A stretch of DNA of 11,999 bases from Ophioceras dolichostomum (lineage: Eukaryota > Ascomycota > Sordariomycetes > Magnaporthales > Ophioceraceae), in the NCBI GenBank assembly GCA_003049485.1, contig PYST01000610.1, forward strand, positions 1 to 11,999, in the 5' to 3' direction. Below, piece by piece: positions 1 through 9,100 of this stretch; position 1 is the first letter of the stretch; every line of letters starts with the position of its first letter. A program made the position numbers and the translations under genes. The notes under the pieces were generated by a model. It worked only from the letters and a program-made list of their open reading frames with translations, had not been told where the DNA came from and searched no databases.

Positions 1-44
1 AGTTGTTGCTTTGCAAGGTTGGGAGTCGCGATGCCAAGAAAAAG

Positions 45-77
45 TGTACCGGGTGATGATATGTACCGGGTGATGAT
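45..77. repeat. Two-copy 17-bp tandem direct repeat
   Basis: TGTACCGGGTGATGATA at 45-61 is followed directly by a second copy at 62-77 matching over 16 bases. Function unknown. Confidence 0.85.
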
Positions 78-257
78 GAACCACGTTAAATATATATAAA
101 AAAATTTATTGGTTATAACTACGCCGATCAGCTATTGCCGTACATGCTAAACCAGGGGGCGGCGTACGTGTTCTTCGACTCGACAAATGGTTGCGACCAC
201 CCGGCTAACACGTGTACGTTCCTTGGGCCATGCCCGGCGTACTAGCAGGCGTAATTG

Positions 258-314
258 TAGCCGTAGCAGCAATAGCAATAATAGCAGTAATAGCAATAGC
301 AGCAATAGCAATAG
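258..314. repeat. Interrupted AGC/AAT trinucleotide microsatellite
   Basis: A run of mixed AGC, AAT and AGT triplets in one phase. In one reading frame it gives an alanine/isoleucine stretch that mimics a membrane segment, but no gene is supported. Confidence 0.8.
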
Positions 315-676
315 TGTTGAACAGAAGGATCATTGTTGTGTGGTGTGTCACGATCAGAGACGCCGAGAGGCTGGGAAGCCAATGTGGTGATACAATTGAC
401 GAAGATTCTGCTATGGGGAGGGAAAGAAGGGAAGGTCTGGAAGAGAGGCTTCCAACCTGGCACAAAATAATGGGTTCTGCCGCAAGGCGGTGAAGGTCAG
501 TGGTGGGCGTGACCGAAAAGTAGGGGCCTTGCGGACAGCGACCGTCACATGGTGAACACAAACGTGACTACAAACAAAGGAGAGCTTCGCTTACCGGAAC
601 AAACCGAGTGACAACAAATGGGAGTAAGTGACAAAGTAGGTATTCGAGACAAAGACTCAGTTCAGGTCTCTTGGGG

Positions 677-684
677 TATAAAAG
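677..684 (+). promoter_or_regulatory. Orphan TATA box
   Basis: TATAAAAG preceded by GGGG is a near-consensus TATA box. The first ATG downstream (731) opens only four codons before a stop, and no gene follows within 1 kb, so it may be fortuitous or belong to a noncoding or lost gene. Confidence 0.35.
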
Positions 685-782
685 GTAGTCCTTCCAGCCA
701 GATAGCCAAGCGCAGAACTTACCAAGAAGCATGCGCACCCATTAATACAATCCAGTGCTCCAGACCTTCGTTCCCCTCCAAT

Positions 783-822
783 AAATAGCAATAATAGCAA
801 TAGCATCAATAGCAGCAACAGC
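783..822. repeat. Second AGC/AAT trinucleotide microsatellite
   Basis: Mixed AAT, AGC and ATC triplets, sharing the string TAGCAATAATAGCA with the repeat at 258-314 about 500 bases upstream. Confidence 0.75.
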
Positions 823-1433
823 TGTCAGATAGGTGGTGGCCTTGATCACTTCTGTTGTTGAACCAATTACTGTCGGGAACGTTGTCTGTTCTTCTGTTCT
901 GTGTTCGAGAAACGGTCTGGCGTCTTGACCGTTTCTGGGAGCTGGGAAAACTCTGTCAGACCCAGCCCCCCCCCTTAATTACGTAACCCAACTGACAACA
1001 GCAGATTGGCGGCGGTGGGGACAAGAAGGATTAACCTCCACGCAGGAGGCTGCTGGGGGGGGGGGGAATAGATCAAGTTTAGGTGATGGACTGCCCCTTT
1101 CATTTCCTGACTGCAATCGAGGTAGGTAATATGGAGGCGGGCCACGGGGCCGAGAAGTGAGAAGCTAGGCACCTCGAATGACACTCGGCAGCAGTGGAAT
1201 ATTTAACCTTGAATGGCTGTCCCCACCCCCACAAGAGATACGGGAGTTTCTGGTTATCGACATGTTGACCCCTCGCATACCTATCCTCGTATTCCCACGC
1301 TCGTGACTGTGCCGCACCCGTTCCGAGGCGTTGGTGCGTTGGTGGCAAAGCCGGGACCCTCGGCCGGCGCCGACAATCCGGGCCGGAGTGGGGCCTCAGT
1401 TGGGTCGCATGAGGATGACCCCGCCTCATTTAC

Positions 1434-1456
1434 ATTATCTTATCGCCGATCTTATC
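1434..1456. promoter_or_regulatory. Cluster of three GATA-factor-type sites
   Basis: Read on the minus strand, the stretch has GATAAG twice and GATAA once within 23 bases, about 340 bases upstream of the cyclin H ATG. Clustered GATA sites are the usual target form of fungal GATA factors (nitrogen, iron or light regulators). Use here is inferred only. Confidence 0.4.
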
Positions 1457-1791
1457 GTCCCGCTCCTGCAAATCGCTCTGTTCTTTGCACGCCTCGGAGC
1501 TTCCTCGAGCTGCCTAGCTTCGATCTGCCTCATCAACAAAGGAATTGTCTGCACGAACAATCCAAACCGGGCATTTTGGCCCGAATCATCGAGTCCCCTA
1601 CCCCCTCCACGTCAGCTTTCCCTCTGTCCAGCCTCTCCGTTGCTTTGGAACCTCAGCTACCCCCCGAATTTACCTGCTTTTACGAGAGCTGAGAGTTGAG
1701 TTTCCGACCTCACCTCCACTTCCTCTCAACTCGATCGGCCGCCATCACCTGCCTCTCCCATCCGGCCACCCGGCACAAGCAAACCCACAAC

Positions 1792-3509
1792 ATGGCGACC
1801 GAAGACGCGCGATACCGACAAAGCTCTCAGTTCCGGCTATGGTCATTCTCTCCAGCCCAAATCTCCGACCTGCGTGGCAAGACGAATGAACTCGCGAAGG
1901 CAACCATCTCAGTGCGCTTCACGGCCTTGCGCAACGGCGGCAACGGCAACGGCAACGGGAACACCGGCTCCTCCACACCAGGAGGAGGGGACTCCTCGCA
2001 AGGAGCGGCATCTGCATCTACCACCACAACAGCACCCCCACTCCCAGAGTTCCTGACACAGGCCGAGGAGCAGCAGCTCATCAACTTCTACACCGTCGAG
2101 CTTCTGCGCGCCGCCAACTTCTGCGAGCTCCCGACCGAGGTGCGCGCCACGGCCGCTGTTTTTCTCAGGCGCTTCTACGTCACGAATAGCATTATGACCT
2201 ACTCGCCCACGTCGATGCTCAAGACGGCGCTGTTCTTCGGCGCGAAGTCCGAGGGCTTCTACATTCGGTTGAACAAGTGCGTGTGGTCTCCTCGTCTTTT
2301 TTCCCCCTTCGTCCTGCTCCCATACAATACCATACCTTCTCCTCCCTCTCCCTGGGCTGTCTCTCCCCTTCCTTTCCCCGTCCTCGCCTGGCAGACAGGC
2401 GCCATATTGAAAGCCCATTTTGCTGACAGATGCGCTGCTTTTCTTGCTGTTAGGATCGCCGAGAAGTTCAAAGGCACGACCCCCGAGGAAATCCTCGCCG
2501 GCGAGTTCATGCTCTGCGAGGGCATCCGCTTCGCTTTCGACGTCAAACATCCCTACCGGGCCCTCGAGGGTGCCATCATGGAGCTGAGGAGATACGGCGA
2601 CATAGATGTATGCACTCTCTCCTTGCCTTTCTTCGCCCGTGACCGACCTGTTTCTCTCCTCCTCCTCCTCCTCCTCACTCGCTCCCCGAGTCTATGTGCT
2701 GGCACCTACCACCCAGTCTACGATCTTCTGACTGACCTGTTTCCTTCTCTCCCCCTATCGGAAACGTGCAGGACCAACGAATCAACGAAGCCCACAAACG
2801 CGCTCGCGAGATACTCAAGTTCAGCCCGCTCGTGACCGACGCTTACTTCCACTACACGCCCAGCCAGATAATGCTCGCCGCATTGTCCCTCGCAGACGGC
2901 GACCTCTCCGACCGCATCATCAACGAGACGTTCAAGCACGCCGCCACAGCCCCTCCTAGCAACACCAATAGCAACATGGGCACGCCCGCAGCTTCCACAA
3001 CAGAAACCGACGCGGCACCCGCACCCGCCGCACACCCGGAACACTCGTCTTCGTCGTCGAAGCGGAAGAAGAAAGCAGAGCTCGACAGGGAGCGCATCTT
3101 CGGCGCCGAGGTCCGCGACAGGGTCCTGGCGGCGCTGGCGTCCTGCCGCGATATGCTGGCGGCGGAGCCGCCCGAGCGCGATGTCTCGTTCTGGGGCACC
3201 AAGGAGTCCAGCGACGCCATCAAGCCGCTGAACCGGAAGCTGAGGAGGTGTCGCGACCCGGAGAGGTCCGACCTGGTGGCGCTGCAGAAGGCCAGGAGGG
3301 AGAGGGTGCTGAACGATGGGAGGGACAGCGACGACGACGTCGCTGGTGGTGGGGTGGGGAAGAAGGTCAGGGTTAAGAAGGAGAAGGAGGATGGGGATGA
3401 TGGCGATGTGTTTGGTGGTGGGGATGTGATTGCTGCTGCTGGCGCGAGGGATCCGAAGAGGAGGAAGGTTAGTAGGGCTGTGGATGATCCGTTTGGACCG
3501 GCTTTGTGA
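1792..3509 (+). CDS. ccl1: Cyclin H, TFIIH kinase-module cyclin (three exons)
   Basis: Exons 1792-2276, 2454-2607 and 2772-3509 join in frame into a 458-residue protein that resembles fungal cyclin H (Ccl1/Mcs2). In this family the cyclin activates the Cdk7/Kin28 kinase in the nucleus, which phosphorylates the RNA polymerase II C-terminal domain as part of TFIIH. Visible family features are the N-terminal RYRQSSQFRLWSF block (residues 8-20), a first cyclin fold (about 88-165) with TSMLKTALFFGAKSEGFY, then LAGEFMLCEGIRFAFDVKHP, and a second fold with VTDAYFHYTPSQIMLAALSLA (about 234-254). A conserved helical tail (about 318-395) contains SFWGTKESSDAIKPLNRKLRR. A Gly/Asn/Ser/Thr-rich insert (about 48-82) interrupts the N-terminal region. 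The C terminus has lysine/acidic tracts and a possible nuclear signal, PKRRK. The ATG at 1792 was chosen over the open frame upstream because it has A at -3 and begins the conserved block. The product call is based on recalled family resemblance; no search was run. Confidence 0.92.
2277..2453 (+). other. Intron 1 of the cyclin H gene
   Basis: Donor GTGCGT follows AAC-AA and the acceptor is TTAG. Joining restores AAG-ATC-GCC-GAG, so the cyclin fold reads LNK-IAEKFKG as expected for the family. A TGCTGAC branch-point-like sequence lies about 25 bases before the acceptor. The intron is 177 nt, a multiple of three, and has no in-frame stop. An alternative CAG acceptor at 2427-2429 would add eight residues without changing frame. 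Confidence 0.85.
2608..2771 (+). other. Intron 2 of the cyclin H gene
   Basis: Donor GTATGC directly follows the GAT codon and the acceptor is GTGCAG. Joining gives YGDID-DQRINEAHKRA, continuous across the two cyclin folds. The intron is 164 nt (phase 0), has a pyrimidine-rich interior and a CTGAC branch-like motif about 40 bases before the acceptor. Its length is not a multiple of three, so retention would change the frame. Confidence 0.9.
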
Positions 3510-3524
3510 TGGAGAACATACCGG

Positions 3525-3541
3525 GGATGGATGGATGGATG
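3525..3541. repeat. GGAT tetranucleotide repeat
   Basis: Four tandem GGAT units just after the cyclin H stop codon, likely in its 3' untranslated region. Confidence 0.85.
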
Positions 3542-3956
3542 AATTGAATGATAGGTGGATACCTAGATGCTGGTTTAGAGAGAGGTGCGCCTCTAGGCAT
3601 CAGTCTACCAAGGTACCTGTAGGTAAGGATGTACATAGCTCAGCGCGCCGTTTTGGAGCTGGGATCATATCAAAATCTAGACATGGCATGATCGAGCGGT
3701 CCTTATGGTGGCATATCGGGCAGCAAGCGCTCGATTCGTACTACAGGTTACCTACCTACCCATCTCCTTTGCCGAAGTATGTGAGGATCGTGGGAATGAG
3801 TGCTTGATAGGCAGCAAGAATCGGCCCCAGACCTCCCATCACAAGCTCCTCCACACAACTCGGCGGCCGGAACATTCTTCGTCGAGAAACGCGACAACCT
3901 CGCACCGGAGCGGATTCGGAGCTTGGCAGAGTAGGCAGTCGCATGTAGCCAGCTTC

Positions 3957-3966
3957 TACCTAGGTA
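3957..3966. repeat. TACCTAGGTA palindrome
   Basis: A perfect 10-bp palindrome built from two opposed TAGGTA motifs. TAGGTA recurs at 3620, 4292, 4590, 4755, 10259-10268 (twice, overlapping) and 10767, with TACCTACCTACC at 3749-3760. I noticed these only between genes. Confidence 0.7.
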
Positions 3967-4244
3967 TCGAACGAAGTAAGTCTGTCTAGGTCTCTCTCTT
4001 CCCAACCGAGCCGAGTCCACTGCCTGCCCTAATCCGCCAGGCTTCCATCCGTTCTACTCTACCGCATGTGACGCTAATGTCATGTCGTCGCTTCGTCGCA
4101 GAGTAGGCAGATGGGAGAGGAAACCATCGCGAACCGATCCATAGGACTTTTCGTTTCCCTTTGCCTCGTTGTCGCCGACTCCTTTGGCATTGATGCCGAA
4201 CGCGATATGACTCCCATCTGTGATGTAACCGGACTTCCTGGAGG

Positions 4245-4264
4245 TGGCTGGCTGGCTGGCTGGC
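4245..4264. repeat. TGGC tetranucleotide repeat
   Basis: Five tandem TGGC units shortly upstream of the 5S-like element. Confidence 0.85.
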
Positions 4265-4288
4265 CGAATCTGAGTCATCCGTCTCCCT

Positions 4289-4430
4289 GAGTAGGTATGT
4301 ACCCCGTCATCAAACCAGGAAGGGAGGTAAGAGGCACTGAGCCAGACCTTCCAGCCGAAGTTAAGTAGCATCGGCGAACATGGGTCGGAGTACGTCCTAT
4401 CTCGGGGTCCTCCTGTCCTGTACTCCGACG
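4289..4430 (+). ncRNA. 5S rRNA-like element, probably a relic
   Basis: The block GCCGAAGTTAAGTAGCATCGG (4354-4374) matches the helix III and box A region typical of 5S rRNA, and GCCGA/TCGGC within it can pair. About 50 bases later the element ends in CTCGGGG...CTGTACT, like a 5S 3' end. Overall length (about 125-137) is near the 120 of 5S, and GAGTAGG at 4289 could pair imperfectly with CCTGTACTC. The middle (C box) does not align well, no T-run terminator follows, and the typical ascomycete ACATACG start is absent. A degraded copy or a chance resemblance are both possible. Confidence 0.3.
4384..4429. repeat. Perfect 10-bp inverted repeat
   Basis: GTCGGAGTAC at 4384-4393 is the exact reverse complement of GTACTCCGAC at 4420-4429, separated by 26 bases. 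It could form a stem-loop in RNA. It is not followed by a T run, so a Pol III or intrinsic terminator is not supported. It overlaps the 3' half of the 5S-like element. Confidence 0.85.
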
Positions 4431-5262
4431 ACGCTGCCAACCAGCCGTTTCCTGGACTGCATCACATCACGAATGCATGGAACTGCCTCCTCTCTCTTCC
4501 TTTCCGATGATGACGTCTGCTCGCTGTTGTCGGCGAGACGGAGACAACGACGAAAAGGCAAGACAGCGAAGTCTCGATAGAGGCTAGAGTAGGTAGAGAC
4601 TAGTAATTTGTGTTGAGAAAGCTTACTCTAGGCAGTGTGAAGGAGGTACAAGGCCTAGGTGGGAGAGGCACGCCACAGAATAGACCGGAGAGATGGGGAG
4701 AGCAACGAAGAGTTTTGTCGTCAAAAAAAGACCGAAACCGTCATGAATGTCCGTTAGGTATCTATCTAGTTGAGAAGGAAACTCAAGATGCTGCTGTTGT
4801 TATGGTTAAAAGGATCCGCTCTTCCTGTCTCGTCTCCGATCTGTCTATCTAGCAGGTCAAGTCGCCGTCATGGGGGAGACTCGGTTGACACCGTAATTCG
4901 AGGGCAAACGTCGAAGAAAAAGAGGGCAATATTCTTAAGGAAAGAAAAGAAAGAAAAATCGGTCAATCGATCGATCTCCCCGTTGCCAGGTCCTGTCTGG
5001 TTGTGCAGAGTCGAGGCGGTGACGTATGGTGCTGGGGAAGGAGGAGGGAGACCTTTCGCTGGTATAAAAAATGATGCTGTAGGTGATTCTCGCGATAATA
5101 ACGATATGAGCGCTGGCGACTATGAGAGAGGAAATGGGGGATTCGGTTCGGGCCTCACTCCAGATTGGCAACCATCAGAACATGGACGGACCACAAATTA
5201 GTCGTCCCCAGCGTCCCCTCCAACTCTCCTCGACTCCCACTCCCTTTCGTACCAGTCGTCCG

Positions 5263-6105
5263 TCAAGCGCCATAGCCGCCTCCTGGCCCCGACGTGCCCG
5301 AGAATCCCTTCGAAGAGGCCAAGTCCAAGTCGTGGAGGCCTTCCTCAGCATTCGCCTCTTCCGCCTCTTCCGCCGCCTCTTCGGAGGAGGAGCCAGTCGC
5401 GACGGTGCCAGGCGGCCACGGGCTCGCCGGGTGATGGTGCTGTTTGGCCGCCCCGTGGTCCATGGCTTTGTTGAATTTCATTGCGTCGATGAGCACCAAA
5501 GCGAGCGGGTTCAAGCCCAAGCCTCCCCCGGCACCCGCCTTTTTTCCAACGGAGGAGGAACCGGCCGCGACGGTGCCGGTGCCGGTGCCGGATGACTGGC
5601 TCTTGAGGGCATGATGATGTTCCTTCAGAAAGTTTAGGAGAGTCGAAGAGTCGTGGGTCGAGCCTATCCCAACACCCTCCGTCCCTCCGCCAGAGGGACC
5701 AGCCGCGACGACGCTGGGCCATGGATTCGCGGAGTGATGATGATGAGTAGGATGCCAGGTCGCGTTTTTGTTTAAATACTCGAGAAACTTCGAAGAGTCA
5801 AAATCCGCGAAATTGTCGTCCTTAGTCACAGAATCGTCGTCCATAACGTCGTCGTCGTCGTCATCGTCAACATCCATCCAATCGGAGTCGTCGACATCCA
5901 TGGCGTCGGTGTTGGCCTTCAAGAAGTTGACCCCAAACCCACCAAACCCAACTTGCCCACCATGTCCACCATGCCCACCACCGTGGCCGCCGCCAAATTG
6001 ATCCTTTGCCTCGTCGCCACCAACACCAGCATCGCTCCAAGAACCCCTACCGAACCCCCCGCTGACGGTGTTGCTGTTGCTGTTGCAAGGCAGGGCGTCC
6101 TCGTC
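5263..6105 (-). CDS. In-frame continuation of the E2 ORF, or a separate small gene
   Basis: After the TAG at 6106-6108 the same frame stays open for 280 codons to a TGA at 5263-5265. Composition looks protein-like: a Gly/His-rich start (repeats of GGGH/GGH), an acidic stretch with MDVDDSDW and a run of seven Asp, then imperfect repeats of 46-56 residues. These share an (F/L)L-x-x-(L/F)-type start, a His cluster, PWP, and a V-A-A/T-G-S-S-like end; an alanine/glutamate-rich segment precedes the end. No domain is recognised. It could be (a) the C-terminal part of the E2, if TAG is spliced out, read through, or is a sequence error or mutation; or (b) a separate 212-residue gene from the ATG at 5899-5901. 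A weak candidate intron, 6062-6109 (GTAGGA to CAG, 48 nt), would remove the stop and keep frame but lacks a clear branch point. Confidence 0.45.
   Translation of the reverse strand, partial: DEDALPCNSNSNTVSGGFGRGSWSDAGVGGDEAKDQFGGGHGGGHGGHGGQVGFGGFGVNFLKANTDAMDVDDSDWMDVDDDDDDDVMDDDSVTKDDNFADFDSSKFLEYLNKNATWHPTHHHHSANPWPSVVAAGPSGGGTEGVGIGSTHDSSTLLNFLKEHHHALKSQSSGTGTGTVAAGSSSVGKKAGAGGGLGLNPLALVLIDAMKFNKAMDHGAAKQHHHPASPWPPGTVATGSSSEEAAEEAEEANAEEGLHDLDLASSKGFSGTSGPGGGYGA
5387..5790 (-). repeat. Imperfect tandem coding repeats in the ORF extension
   Basis: On the plus strand, GCGACGGTGCC-like cores recur at 5399, 5567 and 5705, preceded by similar AGGAGC/ACCAG-type sequence. The spacings of 168 and 138 bases are both multiples of three. 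In the minus-strand frame they encode degenerate units with a His cluster (HHHH, HHH, HHH), PWP in two units, and VVAAG, TVAAGSSS and TVATGSSS. The units are strongly diverged. Confidence 0.65.
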
Positions 6106-9100
6106 CTACGAGTAGCCCAGCGCCTTGAACAGGCCCTCCAGCTCGTCGATCAGCGACCCTATCCTCGACTGGCGCTTCATCAGCTTCATGGGCGCCTCGT
6201 TGGCGCGCCTCCACTGACGCGCCGTCGCCAGGATCACGCCCGCGTTGGCCGCGAAGTGCTCGCGCACCACGTCCTCCCAGATGCCGAGCTCGTGGCCTGC
6301 CGGCGGCGGCATGGAGGGGCCCGAGACGCCCGCGGACTTCTTCACCGCCGCCGCCAGAAACGCCGTGGCCGGGTGCGGAATCGGGTGGTGGACTCCGGGG
6401 AGGGTCGGCCAAAAGACGGGGTGCATTCCTGGTGTTGCTGGTGATGCCGATGGTGGTGGTGGTGGTGGTGGCGGTGGCGGTGGTTGTAGCTGCTGTGCAA
6501 ATGAGGCCGACGACGACGACGACGCTGCCGCCGCCGCTGAAGCCATTATTTTAGGAGCAGCCGAGGCTTCTGGCGCCAATGGCTCCGGTTGCGTGGACCA
6601 TACAACCTGAGGCACGGGCATCGGCGTGGGGGAGACGACGTCAGTCTGAAGGGTAGGGGTTTTCGCCGACAACGCGCCCGACTGCCCGCTCCCCATCATC
6701 TTCTTCTGAGCCAGCTTCGCCTTCACCAGTGCTTGAGTTGCTTGGCTCACCAATGCCTCTTTTTCCTGCTGTAACATCGAGGCCTCCATCGTGGACTGGG
6801 CATTAGCATGCTGCTCAGTTATGGCCATGATCTGGGCCTGCAACATGAGGAAATCGTGCGTCGCGGCACCATGTATCTGCGCCATCTTCTGCTGCAGCGG
6901 CACCCCCATCGTCGGGTTGAGTGACATCTGATCCAGCGCCGCTTGGGGCGTCGGCGGCGGCGGTGCGTTGACCGGGATGCTCGACTCCAACGCCTTCCAC
7001 TTGGCTATTGTTTCTTGAATCTCCTCCTGACTCGGAGGCGGAGGTGCTGGTGGAAAGGCGAAGACTTTCTGATGCAGATGACGTACTGGGGGTGTCCGAG
7101 GCGGGAGCGTGGCGGCGGCCGTCGTGCGCGACGCAAGGGCGCGCAGCCAGGGTATCATGGCGTGCTCGATGGTGCCCTCGCTGAGCAAGGCGTTCTCGCG
7201 CTCCGACATCTGCTTGTTGCGCTGCGCCTCGCGGCCCGGCTCGTTGTACCACGGCTCCTCGCAGAAGATCATGCCCTGGATCGAGACCAGGATCTGCAGG
7301 ATCGTCGACTGGCCCGCGACCCAGGGCTGGCCCTGGTGCCACGTGCCCAGCAGGCTGAGGCAGACCTTGCCGTCGTCGTACAGGTTCGGGTTGAAGCGGA
7401 TGCGGCCGCCGCCCGTGGTCTTGAAGAGCATCTGGGGCGGCGAGTTAGGGTATCCGCCCGGGCAGAAGAGGTCGAACTCGAACAGGCCATGCGAGTAAGG
7501 GGTGCCGCTGGGACCGGTGATGATGACCTTCAGCGTGTCCATCCTGGCTGAGCCGTGGCGCACGAAGATGCCCTCTGGCAGCGACATGCGCAGGCTGGCG
7601 ATTTCGCTGATGAGGCGCTTCATGCGGCCACGCTGTGGGGACTCGCTCTCCAGTTTCGCCGCCTCGTGGTTGAAGGCGAACGTGTTCAACAGATCCCCAT
7701 CGGCCACCTCTTCCATGGCGTGCGACTTCCACCATTCGCGGAGCCGTGCCTGGCGCTCCTCGTCGGTGATCTTGGGGGCCGACGGCAGCGACGCAAGGGC
7801 GGTCGACAAAGCTGACAAGGATGATCGCGACGCAGCACTACCACCCGACTTCGGCCCCTTGTCTTGGGGGGCGTTGATGGTGGGACGTTGTTGAGCGACA
7901 TCAGCCGCCTTCTCCTTCGCCTTCTCGTTCGTATTCTCCCTCTCTTTTAGCCGCTGCTGCACCCCAATGGAATCCCGGAGCTCGCACACGCTGTCGCAGA
8001 TTTCCAACATTCTACGATCCTGCGGGGACTGGAACTCGTCGCCGTGTATGGCGGCCTTCTTCAGCAGGACCTGACAATGTGACGATAGCACGTCTACCAG
8101 TGTCGCCAGCGAGTCACCCGCCCTCTCTGGATCCTTGGCCTTGTCCGTGCTGGGCCCCAACCCAAACGTTGCGCCCATGGTCTGCTCCTCGACCGGGTAA
8201 AGCGGCGTCCGGACCAGGATGAGGTGCTGCAGTCCCCCGTTCTTAACGAGAGCGGTGAGGAAATCGCACAGGCTGCCGTAGAGATACTCTCGACTGGACA
8301 TGTCCTCCGGCGAGTGGTTGCGCAGCAGCTCGGCGCTGAGCGAAATGAGAGGGCTTCGGCGCAGCATCAGCTCCACCAGCCTCGGTGGTAGGTCGAACCC
8401 ACTGGCAGTGTCGCTGGCGGAACTTCCCTGGGGTTTCGGCAATAGGGCGGCAAGGCACCACATATAGGAACCGGTGAGCTTGTCCTTCTTGTGCGACGAG
8501 GTGGAGTTGGATGACGATCCGCCCGAGTGGCTCTTGTGGCCGCCGTATCCTATACCGCCGTGGCCGCCGTACCCAGTGCCGGCGGCCTGTGCCGCGTTGC
8601 CCCCGTTCTTTTTGTTGCCTAAACCGGTCACGGGAAACCCAAAGCTGATGAACATGTTGTGCGCATCGGATATATTTGTTGTATGTGCTGGTGAGCCGGG
8701 CGCACTGCTAGCCTTAGGCTTGTCGGTGCTGGTGCTAGTGCTAGGCGTCGGCGACGATGGTGTTTTCGGGCCGCTAGACGCCCCCTTGTCAACTAGGGGA
8801 AGCTTTTGCTGTTTCGAGAACTTGGGGGAGAGGAAATTTGAAGGCTTCAGGGAGGATGGCATGATGGTGTCTAGCAAGGGACGAATGACCCCGCTGCTGC
8901 CCGCGCTGCTGCCCACGCCGCTGCCCACGCCGCTGGTGGTTTTGGCTGGAGGCCCGGTGGTCAAGCCGCAAGCGAACATCCAGATGAGGAAGAGCCGTCC
9001 GGCACTGCAGTGCCAGCTGATCTGGAACTTCCCGTCGAGCGTCGATGTTGAGACAGGTTTCCCCTTCTCCAAATCCTTTCGGTCGACTTGCTTGGAGCAG

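Larger units (their letters stand above)
1..1791. other. Gene-poor upstream region and cyclin H promoter/leader
   Basis: No ORF here has a recognisable domain. The region holds an AT-rich patch (about 88-118), short tandem repeats, microsatellites, an isolated TATA box near 677, a C9 run (966-974) and a G12 run (1055-1066). From about 1590 to 1790 the plus strand is pyrimidine-rich, typical of a fungal core promoter and 5' leader for the cyclin H gene. A 159-codon open frame at 1213-1692 has no family resemblance and I do not call it. Confidence 0.6.
3510..5262. other. Intergenic region between the convergent genes
   Basis: It lies between the cyclin H stop and the end of the minus-strand ORF. 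I see no gene. It holds short tandem repeats, a 13-bp direct repeat (GCAGAGTAGGCAG at 3926-3938 and 4098-4110), many TAGGTA motifs, the 5S-like element, a purine-rich A/G stretch near 4910-4960 and a TATAAAAAA at 5063-5071 with no gene downstream on that strand. The 3' untranslated regions of both genes must lie here, but no clear AATAAA signal is visible. Confidence 0.6.

Noticed and set aside
187..561. Overlapping open frames with an Ala/Ile hydrophobic stretch
   Set aside because: The apparent membrane segment is the translation of a trinucleotide microsatellite, and frames are open on both strands for the same reason.
966..1066. C9 and G12 homopolymers as an inverted repeat or quadruplex pair
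   Set aside because: Flanking sequence is not complementary. These are probably independent homopolymer runs and are prone to sequencing error.
1213..1692. Plus-strand open frame of 159 codons upstream of cyclin H
   Set aside because: No family resemblance. It overlaps the likely promoter and pyrimidine-rich leader, and a second open frame overlaps it.
5506..5520. B-box-like string GGGTTCAAGCCC suggesting a tRNA
   Set aside because: No matching A box or cloverleaf arms nearby, and it lies in the minus-strand coding frame (GLGLNPLAL).
5122..5595. Plus-strand open frame of 157 codons after a TATAAAAAA
   Set aside because: Most of it is antisense to the repeat-bearing minus-strand ORF, with Arg-rich shadow composition.
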